From assembly GCF_000010805.1 (NCBI RefSeq), contig NC_012522.1, positions 3,472,001 through 3,536,000 on the forward strand: DNA of 64,000 bases, given 5' to 3'. The number at the start of each line of letters is the position of its first letter. Position 1 is the stretch's first letter. Below are positions 25,404-34,831 of this stretch, one piece after another. The stretch comes from Rhodococcus opacus B4. GTDB taxonomy: Bacteria > Actinomycetota > Actinomycetes > Mycobacteriales > Mycobacteriaceae. The translations under genes were made by a program, and so were the position numbers. Below the pieces are notes generated by a model that did not search any database, was not told the DNA's origin, and saw nothing but the letters and a program-made list of their open reading frames with translations.

Positions 25404-27086
25404 ACTCAGGATCGCCCGCAGGTCGGCGGCCGGCGACAGGGTGCCGTATTCGTGGGTGCGGTCGGGGCCGAGGCGGGCGTCGACGAACGTGTCGGCGACG
25501 GCGGCGGGCGAGAACCGGATGAGCAGCGACGCCTGCAGCGCGAGGGCCATGGATTCGACGACGGTGCGGGCGCGCAGCTGGGCGGACGCCGGGTCGAGCG
25601 TCGCGAGGTCGCCGAGCTGACGGCGGACCCGGTCGAGGTGCGCGTCCAGCACGGTGTTGCTGCCGCGGGCCAGGTTCACCTCGGCGTCGAAGGCGGCAAC
25701 GCTGTCGGGTTCGCGGGTCATCGCGCGCAGGACGTCGAGGGCGATGACGTTCCCCGACCCCTCCCACACGGCCATGACGGGCTGTTCACGGTAGCGGCGG
25801 GCGAGCGGGAAGTCCTCGGTGTAGCCGTTGCCGCCCAGGCATTCCAGCGCCTCGTAGGCGTGGTGCGGGCCGCGCTTGCAGATCCAGTACTTCGCGACGG
25901 CGGTCGCGAGCCGGCGGAAGCTGCGTTCCTGCTCGCTCGCGTCCTCGTCGTGGGCGCGGGCGAGTCGCAGGGCGGTGACGGTGGCCGCCTCGGACTCCAG
26001 CGCCAGGTCGGCGAGCACCGACGTCATGGCGGGCTGGTCGGCCAGGACGGCGCCGAACGCCGAGCGGTGCCGGGCGTGCCACACCGCCTCCGCCACGGAC
26101 TGCCGCATCCCCGCGGCGCTGCCGAGCACGCAGTCGAGGCGGGTGCGCGCGACCATCTCGATGATGGTGCGGACCCCGCGACCGGGTTCGCCGACCATGA
26201 CGCCGACGGTGCCGTCGAGTTCGATCTCGGACGACGCGTTGGACTTGTTGCCCAGCTTGTTCTTCAGCCGCTGGATCCGGAAGACGTTGCGGGTGCCGTC
26301 CGGGAGGATGCGCGGCAGCAGGAAACACGAGAGGCCCTCGCCGCCTGCACCTTCCGCCTGCGCAAGCACGAGGAACGCGTCGGACATCGGCGCGGAGCAG
26401 AACCATTTGTGTCCGGTGAGCAGGTAGTCGCCGCCGGGACCGCCGCGCCCGGCGGGCTTCGCGACGGTGGTGTTGGCCCGGACGTCCGAGCCGCCCTGCT
26501 TCTCCGTCATCGACATGCCGAAGATCGCGGACGCCTTGCCCGGTGCGTCGAGTTCCGGTATGTAGCTGCGGGACAGGGCGCGCGGCTTCCAGATCGCGGC
26601 GACGTCGGGTTGCAGGTCGAGGGAGGGGATGACGGCGTTGGTCATCGAGATCGGGCAGGAGTGGCCGGGTTCGATCTGGGCGAACAGCATGAAGGCCGCG
26701 GCGCGTGCGACGTTCGCGCCGGGTTTCGGGTCGGCCCACGCCGAGGTGTGCGCCCCGTGCGCGACGGCGGCGGAGATGATCCGGTGGTAGGACGGGTGGT
26801 ATTCGACCTCGTCGATACGGTTTCCCCAGCGGTCGAACGTCTTCAGCTCGGGGATCACGGTGTTGGCGAGTTCGGCGTCGTGCTGGAACTGCGCGCTGCC
26901 GACGAGTGCGCCGACGTCGGTGAGTTCCTGAGTGGCCCAGGCGGCGTCGTGGCGGCGCACCGCGTCGGACAGCACCGTGTCGAGCGTGAACTCGTTGACA
27001 TCGGTGCGGGGCACCGACTGGTTGAGCACGGTGTGCGTCCGGTGGGGTGCGGGATGGGTGATGCGGTTGTCGGAGACGGAAGTCAT
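25395..27086 (-). CDS. Acyl-CoA dehydrogenase, AidB-like
   Basis: A 563-residue flavoprotein of the AidB/isovaleryl-CoA dehydrogenase branch. The order is typical: an N-terminal domain with WGNRIDEVEYHPSYH (adaptive-response type), FGMSMTEKQGGSDVRANTT (FAD contact), the middle beta domain GHKWFCSAPMSDAFLVLA, and the C-terminal helical domain with CVLGSAAGMRQSVAEAVWHA and ECLGGNGYTEDFPLARRYREQPVMAVWEGSGNV. Whether it oxidises acyl-CoA or, like AidB, protects DNA cannot be settled from sequence; the neighbouring acyl-CoA synthetase favours lipid metabolism. ATG 27086 has GGGAAGGG upstream. It follows the TetR gene on the same strand. Confidence 0.88.
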   Translation of the reverse strand: MTSVSDNRITHPAPHRTHTVLNQSVPRTDVNEFTLDTVLSDAVRRHDAAWATQELTDVGALVGSAQFQHDAELANTVIPELKTFDRWGNRIDEVEYHPSYHRIISAAVAHGAHTSAWADPKPGANVARAAAFMLFAQIEPGHSCPISMTNAVIPSLDLQPDVAAIWKPRALSRSYIPELDAPGKASAIFGMSMTEKQGGSDVRANTTVAKPAGRGGPGGDYLLTGHKWFCSAPMSDAFLVLAQAEGAGGEGLSCFLLPRILPDGTRNVFRIQRLKNKLGNKSNASSEIELDGTVGVMVGEPGRGVRTIIEMVARTRLDCVLGSAAGMRQSVAEAVWHARHRSAFGAVLADQPAMTSVLADLALESEAATVTALRLARAHDEDASEQERSFRRLATAVAKYWICKRGPHHAYEALECLGGNGYTEDFPLARRYREQPVMAVWEGSGNVIALDVLRAMTREPDSVAAFDAEVNLARGSNTVLDAHLDRVRRQLGDLATLDPASAQLRARTVVESMALALQASLLIRFSPAAVADTFVDARLGPDRTHEYGTLSPAADLRAILSRA

Positions 27087-27099
27087 GGTGGTGCCCTTC

Positions 27100-27147
27100 C
27101 CCAGGTGAGTGGCAAAGCGTGCCGGAGCACACCGCGCCACTCACGTG
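27100..27147. repeat. GTGAGYGGCAAAG palindrome family, copy A
   Basis: CCAGGTGAGTGGCAAAGCGT (27101-27120) faces GCCACTCACGTGG (27135-27147). The outer GTGAGTGGC/GCCACTCAC arms pair perfectly and the inner part is imperfect. It is closely similar to the perfect hairpin at 46878-46929. It occupies the gap between the TetR stop and the acyl-CoA dehydrogenase ribosome site. Confidence 0.65.
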
Positions 27148-27148
27148 G

Positions 27149-27784
27149 TCAGTCGATGGAGGTGTTGAGGACGGTGTCGGGGATCTGCAGGTTCGCGAAG
27201 ATGACGGCGACAGCCTCCTCGAGCGAGTAGCCGAAGCTCTCGCCGGTGGCGGTCTTCTGGATCACCAGGCCGAAGATCGCCGACCAGAACGCCTTCGCCT
27301 CCACGTCGATCCCGGCGCGCAATTGCCACCCGGTGCGCATCAGCGTGCGGATCAGCGCGTCCTCGCCCGAGGAGTGCAGGGTCCGAAGAGTGTCGGTGAT
27401 CAGGTCGCGGAGTTCGCCGCGGCGGCCCGTCATGAGCATCGCTTCCACGAACAGTTCGACGCTGGGCGCGCCCGGCCCGAGCAGGGACCCGACGAGTTTC
27501 TCCGTGTAGTCGCCGACGGTCTCCGCGCCGGCGGCGTCGTCCTCCGCCCGCTTGCCGGCGCGCAGCACCGCAGCGCAGGCGACCTCGACGAAGAGCCGCT
27601 CCTTGGACCCGTAGTAGTAGGTCACCTGGTTGGGGTGCGCCCCGGCGGCGGCACAGATCTGCGTGATCGCGACGCCCTCGCCGTGCTCGAGGAAGAGTTG
27701 GGTGGCGGCGGTGAACAGGGCGTCGCGGGTCTGACGGCCGGACTCCCGAGTTGCGCGCGCGGCTCGGCCCGTCTGCGGCACCAT
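27149..27784 (-). CDS. TetR family transcriptional repressor
   Basis: A 211-residue regulator. The N-terminal HTH has RDALFTAATQLFLEHGEGVAITQICAAAGAHPNQVTYYYGSKERLFVEVA (about residues 20-70) and the C-terminal ligand domain is all-helical. ATG 27784 is taken since the frame further upstream reads through the operators. Two nearly identical 19-bp palindromes lie just upstream, strong evidence of autoregulation. It heads the minus-strand operon with acyl-CoA dehydrogenase, acyl-CoA synthetase, DUF3556 and FAD oxidoreductase, whose substrate is probably its inducer as an acyl-CoA. It may also affect the divergent amino-acid transporter. Confidence 0.92.
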   Translation of the reverse strand: MVPQTGRAARATRESGRQTRDALFTAATQLFLEHGEGVAITQICAAAGAHPNQVTYYYGSKERLFVEVACAAVLRAGKRAEDDAAGAETVGDYTEKLVGSLLGPGAPSVELFVEAMLMTGRRGELRDLITDTLRTLHSSGEDALIRTLMRTGWQLRAGIDVEAKAFWSAIFGLVIQKTATGESFGYSLEEAVAVIFANLQIPDTVLNTSID

Positions 27785-27799
27785 CGCTACACCTCCAAG

Positions 27800-27847
27800 T
27801 TGTTTGTACGACAAACAATAACTTTTCTTTGTTTGTATGACAAACAA
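27800..27847. promoter_or_regulatory. Two TetR operators
   Basis: TTGTTTGTACGACAAACAA (27800-27818) and TTGTTTGTATGACAAACAA (27829-27847) are perfect 8-bp inverted repeats around a 3-bp centre, differing only in the centre. They are 29 bp apart start to start and begin 16 bp upstream of the TetR start. The spacing suggests two dimers bound side by side. Confidence 0.85.
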
Positions 27848-27919
27848 CGAGAGTGACGGGCGTCGCCCGGACGTCCTCCGAGCCCGGAAAACCCGCCTGC
27901 CAGGGTTACGCTGCTCACC

Positions 27920-29731
27920 ATGTTTTCTTCCGTCGGAGCGAAGATCCGCGTGGTGGTGGCGTTACTGCTCACCGCCCTGCTGGCGTTGACCCTGTCGTCC
28001 TGCTCGAGCGGCGACGACACCTCCGGAGCGGCTCCGCAGGATCTGTGTTCCCCGCCGGGAGTGGGCGCGGCCACCGCCGCCCCGACCAACCTCGCCGCCT
28101 CGGGCGCCGCGGCCGAGGACCGCTACACGACGCCGACGACCACCCCGCTCGACCAGATCGACACGTCGAAGCTGAACCTCATCACCCCCGGTGTGCTCAC
28201 CGTCGGCACCCTGTCCGACGCGCCGCCGAGCATCTGCGTGAACTCCGACAACCAGTTCACCGGCTACGACAACGAACTGCTGCGGGCCGTCGCCGACAAG
28301 CTGGGCCTGCGCGTCGACTTCGTCGGCACCGAATTCGCCGGGCTCCTCGCCCAGGTGGCCGGGCGCCGATTCGACGTCGGATCCTCGTCCATCACCACGA
28401 CCGACGAGCGCCGCAACACCGTCGGCTTCACCAACGGCTACGACTTCGGCTACTTCTCACTCGTCGTTCCCAACGGCGGACCGATCCAGAGCTTCGACGA
28501 CCTGAACGCGTCGACCCGCATCGGCGTCGTCCAGGGCACCGTCCAGGACGACTACGTCGTGAACACCCTGAAGCTGAACCCGGTGAAGTTCCCCGACTAC
28601 GCGACCGCGTACGCCAACCTCAAGACCGGGCAGATCGACGCCTGGGTGGCGCCGTCGCAGCAGGCCGAGGGCGCCATCGCGCCGGGCGATCCCACGTCGA
28701 TCGTCGAGAACACGTTCAGCGTCAACAACTATGTGGGCTGGGCCGTCAACAAGGAGAACCAGCCGCTCGTCGACGCGCTGAACTCCGGGCTCGACGCCGT
28801 CATCGCCGACGGCACCTGGGCCCAGCTGTACTCCGACTGGGTGCCCCGCGAACTACCCGAGGGCTGGAAGCCGGGCAGCAAGGCGGCACCGGCGCCCGAC
28901 CTGCCGGACTTCGCGGCGCTCGCAGCCCAGAACGCGGGCAGCACGACCGAAACCCCGGTCGCCGAACCCAAGTCGACGCTCCAGCAGCTGAAGGACACGT
29001 TCTTCGACTGGGACCTCTACGCCCGCGCGTTCCCCGACCTGCTCAAGACCGGTCTGCCGAACACGCTGATCCTGGCGTTGGCGTCGGGCATCGTCGGCAC
29101 CGTCCTCGGCATGCTGCTCGCGATGGCCGGCATCTCCCGCACCCGCTGGCTGCGCTGGCCCGCCCGCGTGTACACGGACGTGTTCCGCGGTCTGCCCGCC
29201 GTGGTCATCATCCTCATCGTCGGGCTCGGCGTCGGCCCCGTGGTCAAGGGCCTCACCGGCAACAACCCGTACTGGCTCGGCGCCGCCGCGCTGTCGCTGC
29301 TCGCGTCCGCGTACATCGGTGAGATCTTCCGGTCCGGCATCCAGAGCGTCGAACCCGGGCAGCTCGAGGCGTCCCGGGCGCTCGGCTTCAGCTACCGGAA
29401 GTCGATGACGCTCGTCGTCGTGCCGCAGGGTGTGCGACGGGTGCTGCCCGCGCTGATGAACCAGTTCATCTCCCTGATCAAGGACTCGTCGCTGATCTAC
29501 TTCCTCGGCCTGCTCGTCACCCAGCGGGAATTGTTCGCCGTCGGCCGCGACCTCAACGCGCAGACCGGGAACCTGTCACCGCTCGTCGCCGCCGGCCTGT
29601 TCTACCTGGCGCTCACCATCCCGCTGACGCACCTCGTCAACTACATCGACAACCGTCTGCGCACCGGCCGCGCCGACACGTCCGGCACGCTCGACCCGGT
29701 GGAACAGTCCATCGTCGTGGAAAGGGGATAG
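27920..29731 (+). CDS. Polar amino-acid ABC transporter: fused binding protein and permease
   Basis: A 603-residue fusion. A lipoprotein leader with Cys28 (LSSC) is followed by a type 3 solute-binding domain (about 85-310: [66 protein letters not shown]). A linker leads to a permease domain (about 360-590) with the coupling loop [39 protein letters not shown]. Such fusions are typical of GlnP-like glutamate/glutamine importers in Gram-positive bacteria. The ATPase gene follows after 4 bp. The neighbouring glutamate-degrading operon suggests glutamate or a related amino acid as substrate, which is inference. Confidence 0.88.
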   Translation: MFSSVGAKIRVVVALLLTALLALTLSSCSSGDDTSGAAPQDLCSPPGVGAATAAPTNLAASGAAAEDRYTTPTTTPLDQIDTSKLNLITPGVLTVGTLSDAPPSICVNSDNQFTGYDNELLRAVADKLGLRVDFVGTEFAGLLAQVAGRRFDVGSSSITTTDERRNTVGFTNGYDFGYFSLVVPNGGPIQSFDDLNASTRIGVVQGTVQDDYVVNTLKLNPVKFPDYATAYANLKTGQIDAWVAPSQQAEGAIAPGDPTSIVENTFSVNNYVGWAVNKENQPLVDALNSGLDAVIADGTWAQLYSDWVPRELPEGWKPGSKAAPAPDLPDFAALAAQNAGSTTETPVAEPKSTLQQLKDTFFDWDLYARAFPDLLKTGLPNTLILALASGIVGTVLGMLLAMAGISRTRWLRWPARVYTDVFRGLPAVVIILIVGLGVGPVVKGLTGNNPYWLGAAALSLLASAYIGEIFRSGIQSVEPGQLEASRALGFSYRKSMTLVVVPQGVRRVLPALMNQFISLIKDSSLIYFLGLLVTQRELFAVGRDLNAQTGNLSPLVAAGLFYLALTIPLTHLVNYIDNRLRTGRADTSGTLDPVEQSIVVERG

Positions 29732-29735
29732 GGCG

Positions 29736-30461
29736 ATGGCCGTCTCTCTCACTGGAACCAACCTGCACCTCGCGTTCGGCACCAACCAGGTGCTGCGCGG
29801 CGTCGACCTCCACGTCGACGCCGGCGACACCGTCACCGTGATCGGACCGTCCGGCTCCGGCAAGTCCACCCTGCTGCGCGTCCTCAACCGGCTGCACGAA
29901 CCCGACCAGGGCGACGTCCTCCTCGACGGCAAATCGGTGCTGAAGGACAACCCCGACAAGCTGCGGCAGCGCATCGGCATGGTGTTCCAGCACTTCAACC
30001 TGTTCCCGCACAGGACCGTCGTCGACAACATCGCGCTCGGGCCCCGCAAGCTCAAGGGCCTGTCGAAGGACGAGGCGCGGTCGCTGGCGCTCGAGCAGCT
30101 CGAACTCGTCGGGCTCGCCAACAAGGCCGACTCCCGGCCCGGCAACCTGTCGGGCGGGCAGCAGCAGCGCGTCGCGATCGCCCGCGCGCTGGCGATGAAG
30201 CCCGAGGTGATGTTCTTCGACGAGGCCACGTCCGCACTCGACCCCGAACTGGTGAAGGGCGTCCTCGCCCTGATGGCCGACCTCGCCAAGGGCGGAATGA
30301 CGATGGTCGTCGTCACCCACGAGATGGGCTTCGCCCGCGAAGTGTCCGACACCGTGCTGTTCATGGACCACGGTGCCGTGGTCGAGACCGGTAAACCGGA
30401 CCAGCTGTTCGACAAGCCCGAAACCGAACGGCTGCAGCAGTTCCTGTCGCAGGTGCTGTAG
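29736..30461 (+). CDS. Polar amino-acid ABC transporter ATPase, GlnQ-like
   Basis: A 241-residue ATPase. Walker [10 protein letters not shown] (about 36-44), Q-loop [11 protein letters not shown], signature [10 protein letters not shown], Walker [15 protein letters not shown] and switch THEMGFA are intact. It has no C-terminal regulatory domain, as usual for amino-acid importers. It energises the fused binding-permease protein upstream, the gap being four bases with a GGGG ribosome site. The TAG stop shares its last base with palindrome copy 5, and the gene converges with glutamate dehydrogenase. Confidence 0.93.
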   Translation: MAVSLTGTNLHLAFGTNQVLRGVDLHVDAGDTVTVIGPSGSGKSTLLRVLNRLHEPDQGDVLLDGKSVLKDNPDKLRQRIGMVFQHFNLFPHRTVVDNIALGPRKLKGLSKDEARSLALEQLELVGLANKADSRPGNLSGGQQQRVAIARALAMKPEVMFFDEATSALDPELVKGVLALMADLAKGGMTMVVVTHEMGFAREVSDTVLFMDHGAVVETGKPDQLFDKPETERLQQFLSQVL

Positions 30462-30532
30462 GGCGCTCCGCGCCCTGTGCGCCTTTTTGGTAGCTGGAAC
30501 AACCAAAAAGGCGCACGGGCGGCGGAGCCGCC
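30461..30532. repeat. Three-part palindrome, copy 5
   Basis: A full copy: left hairpin GGGCGCTCCGCGCCC (30461-30475), core TGTGCGCCTTTTTGGT (30476-30491) facing ACCAAAAAGGCGCACG (30502-30517), right hairpin GGCGGCGGAGCCGCC (30518-30532). The 10-base loop AGCTGGAACA is the exact reverse complement of the loop in copy 4, so the element is inserted in the other orientation. Both convergent neighbours end in TAG codons that share one base with its ends. Confidence 0.88.
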
Positions 30533-33500
30533 TACCGCGTCATCGCCCGGATCCGCCTGGCCGCGACGGAGATCAGTGCCAGCGTGGGTTCGGTGGCGAC
30601 CTCCGATTCGATTTCGGTGAGCAGTGCCCGCGCGCGGGCGAGGCGGGCGGCGTTGTGCTGCTCCCACTGGTCGACCTTGTCGGACGCGTCATCGCCGGGC
30701 TCGCTGACGGACAGCGCGTCGAGGGTGATGGCGCGCAGCGAACTGTAGAGGTCGTCGCGCAGGGCGAGCCGCGCGAGGGCGTGCCACCGGTCCAGCCGGG
30801 GCAGGGCCGTGACCGCGGTGAGCGCGGTGTTGATGTGCAGGTGCGCCGACAGCGCGAAATACAGTTCGGCGACGTCCCCCGCGCGGTGCTGGGAGATCTC
30901 CGCGATGTCCACGATGTCGAGGAGGCAGTACGTGTGCAGGAGATCCGCGACGTCGGCGGCGACCCCGGCGTCGGCACCCCGCGACGTCAGGGCCTCGGTG
31001 CGGCCCTCGACCGCGCTGATCTCGTCGCCCCGCAACCATTCCCGCACGCGCGGGCCGAGTTCGCGGACCACCGGCCGGTACCGGGCGATCGTGGCCTCGA
31101 GGGGCAGCGGTTGCGGACGGTGCGTGGTCAGCCACCGCGACGCCCGGTCGATCAGGCGCTGAGTCTGCACCGTCAGCGCGTTCGTCCCGGACGCCGGGGT
31201 GGTGTCGGCGGCTGCCCGGATCCGCTCGAAAGTCACTCCCAGATCGAAGATCTCGGTGACCGCCGTGAACGCGTTCACCGCCTCCGCGGAGTCGGCCCCG
31301 GTCTCCTCCCGCAGGCGGAATGCGTACGTCATCCCCGCCCGGTCGACCATGTCGTTGACGACCGACGTGGTGACGATCTCCCGGCGCAGCGGATGCGCGG
31401 CGACCGTGTGCGCGTACTCCCGGCCGAGCCGCGGCGGGAAGTAGTCGTGCAGCCGACCTGCGTAGACCCGGTTGTCGGGCAGGGTCGTGCCCGAGACCTC
31501 ACTCTTGATGAACCGCTTGACCTGCGCGGTGAGCTGTGCAAGTTCCGGGCTGGTCAGCCCCTTCTGCTCGCGTTCGAGCGCCCCGAACTGCGCGGGCGTC
31601 GGGAGCACGTCGATCGCCCGGTCCACGTGCCCGCGCCGTTCCAGATCGTCGACCATGCGGGAGTGGAAGCTGACGAGCGTGCCGGCCTGCGCCCGGTTGA
31701 GGCTCATCATCTCGTTCTGGCTGCGGTTGTCGGCGAGGACGAGCCGGCTGACGTCGTCGGTCATGTCGGACAGCAGTTCTCGACGGTCCTGCGCGGTGAG
31801 CGTGTCGTCGGCGGTGGCACCCGCGAGGGCGATCTTGATGTTGACCTCGTGGTCGGAGCAGTCGACGCCGGCCGAGTTGTCGAGTGCATCGGTGTTGACG
31901 CGACCGCCGTTGCGCGCGTACTCGATCCGGCCGAGCTGGGTGAGGCCGAGGTTGCCTCCCTCACCGACCACCCGGACCCGCAGTTCGGGCGCGTCGAGCC
32001 GGACGGCGTCGTTCGACTTGTCGCCGACGTCCGCGTGGCTTTCCGTCGTCGCCTTCACGTACGTGCCGACCCCGCCGTTCCACAGCAGGTCCGCGGGCGC
32101 ACCGAGGACGGCACGCACGAGTTCGACGGTGGTGAGCGCCCGATCGGTCTCGACGCCCAGCGCGCACCGGGCCTGCGGGGTGAGGCGCACCGACTTCGCC
32201 GACCGGTCGACGATCATCGCGCCCTCGCTCAGAACCGCGCCGTCGTAGTCCTTCCAACTGGACCTGCCGAGCGCGAAGAGCCGTGCGCGCTCGTCCCACG
32301 ACCGCTGCGGGTCGGGATCGGGGTCGATGAAGACGTGGCGGTGGTCGAACGCCGCGATCAGCCGGATGTGCGGGCTGAGCAGCATCCCGTTGCCGAACAC
32401 GTCGCCGCTCATGTCGCCGATGCCGACGACGGTGAAGTCGTCGGTGCGGGTGTCGACGCCCATCTCCCGGAAGTGCTGCACGACGCTCTCCCACGCGCCG
32501 CGGGCGGTGATACCCATCGCCTTGTGGTCGTAGCCGACGGACCCGCCGGATGCGAATCCGTCACCGAGCCAGTAGTTCCGGTCGAGCGCGATCGCGTTGG
32601 CGACGTCCGAGAACGCCGCCGTCCCCTTGTCGGCCGCGACCACGAGGTAGGTGTCGTCGCCGTCGCGCCGGACGATGCCCTCCGGCGCCAGCACCTGCCG
32701 GGTCGTGATGTCGAGGTTGTCCGTCATGTCGAGGAGGCTCGAGATGAACTCGCGGTAGCAGGAGATGCCGGCCGCCAGCATCGCCTCCCGGTCGGCGGCG
32801 GCATCACCGGATGGCGTCGGCGGGTTCTTGACGACGAAGCCGCCCTTCGCTCCCGCCGGCACGATGACGGCGTTCTTGACGGCCTGCGCCTTGACGAGTC
32901 CGAGGATCTCGGTGCGGAAGTCGTCGCGCCGATCGGACCATCGGATGCCGCCGCGGGCGACGTCGTCGAATCGCAGGTGCACGCCCTCCATCCGGGGCGA
33001 GTACACGTAGGCCTCGTATTTCGGCCTCGGCAACGGCAATTCGTCGATCGACGAGGAATCGAACTTGAAGGCGAGAGCCGTCGTGGGCCTGCGGTCGCCG
33101 GCGAAGTACGTGGTCCGGGTGGTGGCGCGGATCAGGGAGAGCAGCGCGCGCAGGATCCGGTCGGCGTCGATTCCCGCGACCGCGTCGATCGCGTCGGAGA
33201 TACGGGCGTCGAGTGCGTCCTCCGCGGCGGTGTCGCGTTCGAGGCTCGGGTCGAGTCGGAGCGCGTGCAGCTCGACGAGGAGTTGCGTGATCGCGGTGTT
33301 GCCCAGCAGGACTCGTTCGACGTTGCTGCGGCTGTACGGGAGACCGGCCTGACGCAGGTACGCGGCGTACGCCCGCAGGACGGTGACCTGACGCCAGCCG
33401 AGCCCGGCGTGCAGGACGAGGGTATTGAACCCGTCGACCTCCGTCTCCCCCGTCCACGCCGCCCGGAACGCGTCCGCGATCCGGCGGTCGCGGGTGGCGC

Positions 33501-33924
33501 CGTGGCTGTCGGTGACGGCGACCAGGTCGACGGTGAGGTCGTAGATCCAGGCCCGATGCCCGTCCGGCCGGGTCAGTGCGGCAGGGCGTTCGTCGAGGGC
33601 GTTGACGCCCAGGCTGGACAGGATCGGCAGAACCTCGTTGAGCGGTGCGGGTTTTCCGACGGCGTAGATCTTGAGGTTCTCGTACGGTGCGGACGCCGCG
33701 GTGGTGGTGAACGTCAGCGCCACACTGTCGACGTCGAGGCGTTCCACCTCGGCGACGTCGCGGATCGCCTGTGCCGGATCGGTTTCGGTGGCGTAGCTGA
33801 TCGGCAGCGCGGACGCGTAGTGGCGCACGTCCGCGGTGCCGAGTCGATTCGGTTCCGCGAGCAGCGTGTTGCGCCACAACTCGTGGGACCAGGGTGCGTC
33901 GAGTTCCGTGCCGAGGCTGTTCAT
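30532..33924 (-). CDS. NAD-specific glutamate dehydrogenase, short form
   Basis: A 1130-residue enzyme of the large NAD-glutamate dehydrogenase family, deaminating L-glutamate to 2-oxoglutarate and ammonium. The catalytic region is intact: EGVHLRFDDVARGGIRWSDRRDDFRTEILGLVKAQAVKNAVIVPAGAKGGFVVK (about 335-390, with the substrate-binding Lys) and the nucleotide region VGIGDMSGDVFGNGMLLS. The usual actinobacterial form has about 1600 residues (Rv2476c is 1624), so roughly 450-500 N-terminal residues with ACT-like regulatory domains are missing. The ATG at 33924 lies 43 bp after pxpC with no room for a longer N terminus. It is the last gene of the oxoproline operon and disposes of the glutamate made there. 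Confidence 0.9.
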   Translation of the reverse strand: MNSLGTELDAPWSHELWRNTLLAEPNRLGTADVRHYASALPISYATETDPAQAIRDVAEVERLDVDSVALTFTTTAASAPYENLKIYAVGKPAPLNEVLPILSSLGVNALDERPAALTRPDGHRAWIYDLTVDLVAVTDSHGATRDRRIADAFRAAWTGETEVDGFNTLVLHAGLGWRQVTVLRAYAAYLRQAGLPYSRSNVERVLLGNTAITQLLVELHALRLDPSLERDTAAEDALDARISDAIDAVAGIDADRILRALLSLIRATTRTTYFAGDRRPTTALAFKFDSSSIDELPLPRPKYEAYVYSPRMEGVHLRFDDVARGGIRWSDRRDDFRTEILGLVKAQAVKNAVIVPAGAKGGFVVKNPPTPSGDAAADREAMLAAGISCYREFISSLLDMTDNLDITTRQVLAPEGIVRRDGDDTYLVVAADKGTAAFSDVANAIALDRNYWLGDGFASGGSVGYDHKAMGITARGAWESVVQHFREMGVDTRTDDFTVVGIGDMSGDVFGNGMLLSPHIRLIAAFDHRHVFIDPDPDPQRSWDERARLFALGRSSWKDYDGAVLSEGAMIVDRSAKSVRLTPQARCALGVETDRALTTVELVRAVLGAPADLLWNGGVGTYVKATTESHADVGDKSNDAVRLDAPELRVRVVGEGGNLGLTQLGRIEYARNGGRVNTDALDNSAGVDCSDHEVNIKIALAGATADDTLTAQDRRELLSDMTDDVSRLVLADNRSQNEMMSLNRAQAGTLVSFHSRMVDDLERRGHVDRAIDVLPTPAQFGALEREQKGLTSPELAQLTAQVKRFIKSEVSGTTLPDNRVYAGRLHDYFPPRLGREYAHTVAAHPLRREIVTTSVVNDMVDRAGMTYAFRLREETGADSAEAVNAFTAVTEIFDLGVTFERIRAAADTTPASGTNALTVQTQRLIDRASRWLTTHRPQPLPLEATIARYRPVVRELGPRVREWLRGDEISAVEGRTEALTSRGADAGVAADVADLLHTYCLLDIVDIAEISQHRAGDVAELYFALSAHLHINTALTAVTALPRLDRWHALARLALRDDLYSSLRAITLDALSVSEPGDDASDKVDQWEQHNAARLARARALLTEIESEVATEPTLALISVAARRIRAMTR

Positions 33925-33967
33925 GACGATGGGGTGGTCTCCTGTAGTGGGATCGGGACGAAGCCGA

Positions 33968-34831
33968 TCACGCAGTGATGAAGCGAATCAGTTGGCCGGG
34001 GCGGGCCTGGGCGATCCGGTCGATGTCCTCGTCCGCGACGACGCCGATGACGGGGTACCCGCCGGAGATGGGATGGTCCGCGAGGAACACGACGGGCTGT
34101 CCGCTCGGCGGAACCTGGATGGACCCGAGCGCCACACCCTCCGTGGGCAATTCGGTCTCGGACCTCCGGTGGAGGGCGGGTGCGTCGGCGTGCCGGTTCA
34201 GGCGGGCGCCGATGCGGTCGGTGTCCGGGGAGACCGCCCACACACCCGTGGTCAGCGCGTCCGGGTTTGTGAACCAGTCGTCGCGGGGGCCGCCGATGAC
34301 GCGCACCGACAGTGGTCCCGGGTCCATCGCGGGCAGGGGTGCGACGTCGACGTTCGGGAAGTTCCTCGTCCACGTGCCGACAGGCAGGACGTCGTTGGGC
34401 TTCAACGCTTCCGGGCCGATGCCGGAGAGCGTGTCGGTGCTGCGGGAGCCGAGCACGTCCGGCACCGCGAGGCCACCGCGGACAGCGACGTAGCTGCGCA
34501 GCCCGACCTGCGCGTACTGCAACCGCAGCGTCTGCCCCGGTTCCATCACGATGACGCTCGTGTGGCCCATCGGGATGCCGTCGAGCAGGGCCGTGGCGGG
34601 CGCACCGGTGACGGCGACGGTCGTTACCGCCCGCGCACGCAGGGCGAGCCCGCCCATCAGCACCTCGATGCACGCGCCGTTCTCGTCGTTCCCGACCAGC
34701 CGGTTCGCCAGCCTCGCGGACCCGCGGTCGGCGGCACCCGACACACCGACACCCGAACTCAGGTAGCCGGGGCGGCCGAGGTCCTGGATCAGGCTGAGCG
34801 GTCCGGTTTCAAGTACTTCGAGTTCGCTCAC
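33968..34831 (-). CDS. pxpC: 5-oxoprolinase subunit C (biotin-dependent carboxyltransferase-like, KipA family)
   Basis: A 287-residue cyclophilin-like protein of the KipA/urea-amidolyase-associated family. Features are ETGPLSLIQDLGRPGYLSSGVGVSGAADRGSARLANRLVGN at the N terminus, a middle GVALGSIQVPPSGQPVVFLADHPISGGYPVIGVV, and PGQLIRF at the end. With PxpA and PxpB it forms the ATP-dependent prokaryotic 5-oxoprolinase that opens 5-oxo-L-proline to L-glutamate. GTG 34831 overlaps the pxpB stop as GTGA; upstream sequence in the same frame belongs to a non-coding reading of pxpB. Confidence 0.93.
   Translation of the reverse strand: MSELEVLETGPLSLIQDLGRPGYLSSGVGVSGAADRGSARLANRLVGNDENGACIEVLMGGLALRARAVTTVAVTGAPATALLDGIPMGHTSVIVMEPGQTLRLQYAQVGLRSYVAVRGGLAVPDVLGSRSTDTLSGIGPEALKPNDVLPVGTWTRNFPNVDVAPLPAMDPGPLSVRVIGGPRDDWFTNPDALTTGVWAVSPDTDRIGARLNRHADAPALHRRSETELPTEGVALGSIQVPPSGQPVVFLADHPISGGYPVIGVVADEDIDRIAQARPGQLIRFITA

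Noticed and set aside
30373..33978. Long open frame of about 1200 codons on the plus strand
   Set aside because: It lies antisense to glutamate dehydrogenase, has no recognisable domain and the Arg/Val/Asp-rich composition typical of antisense frames in high-GC DNA.
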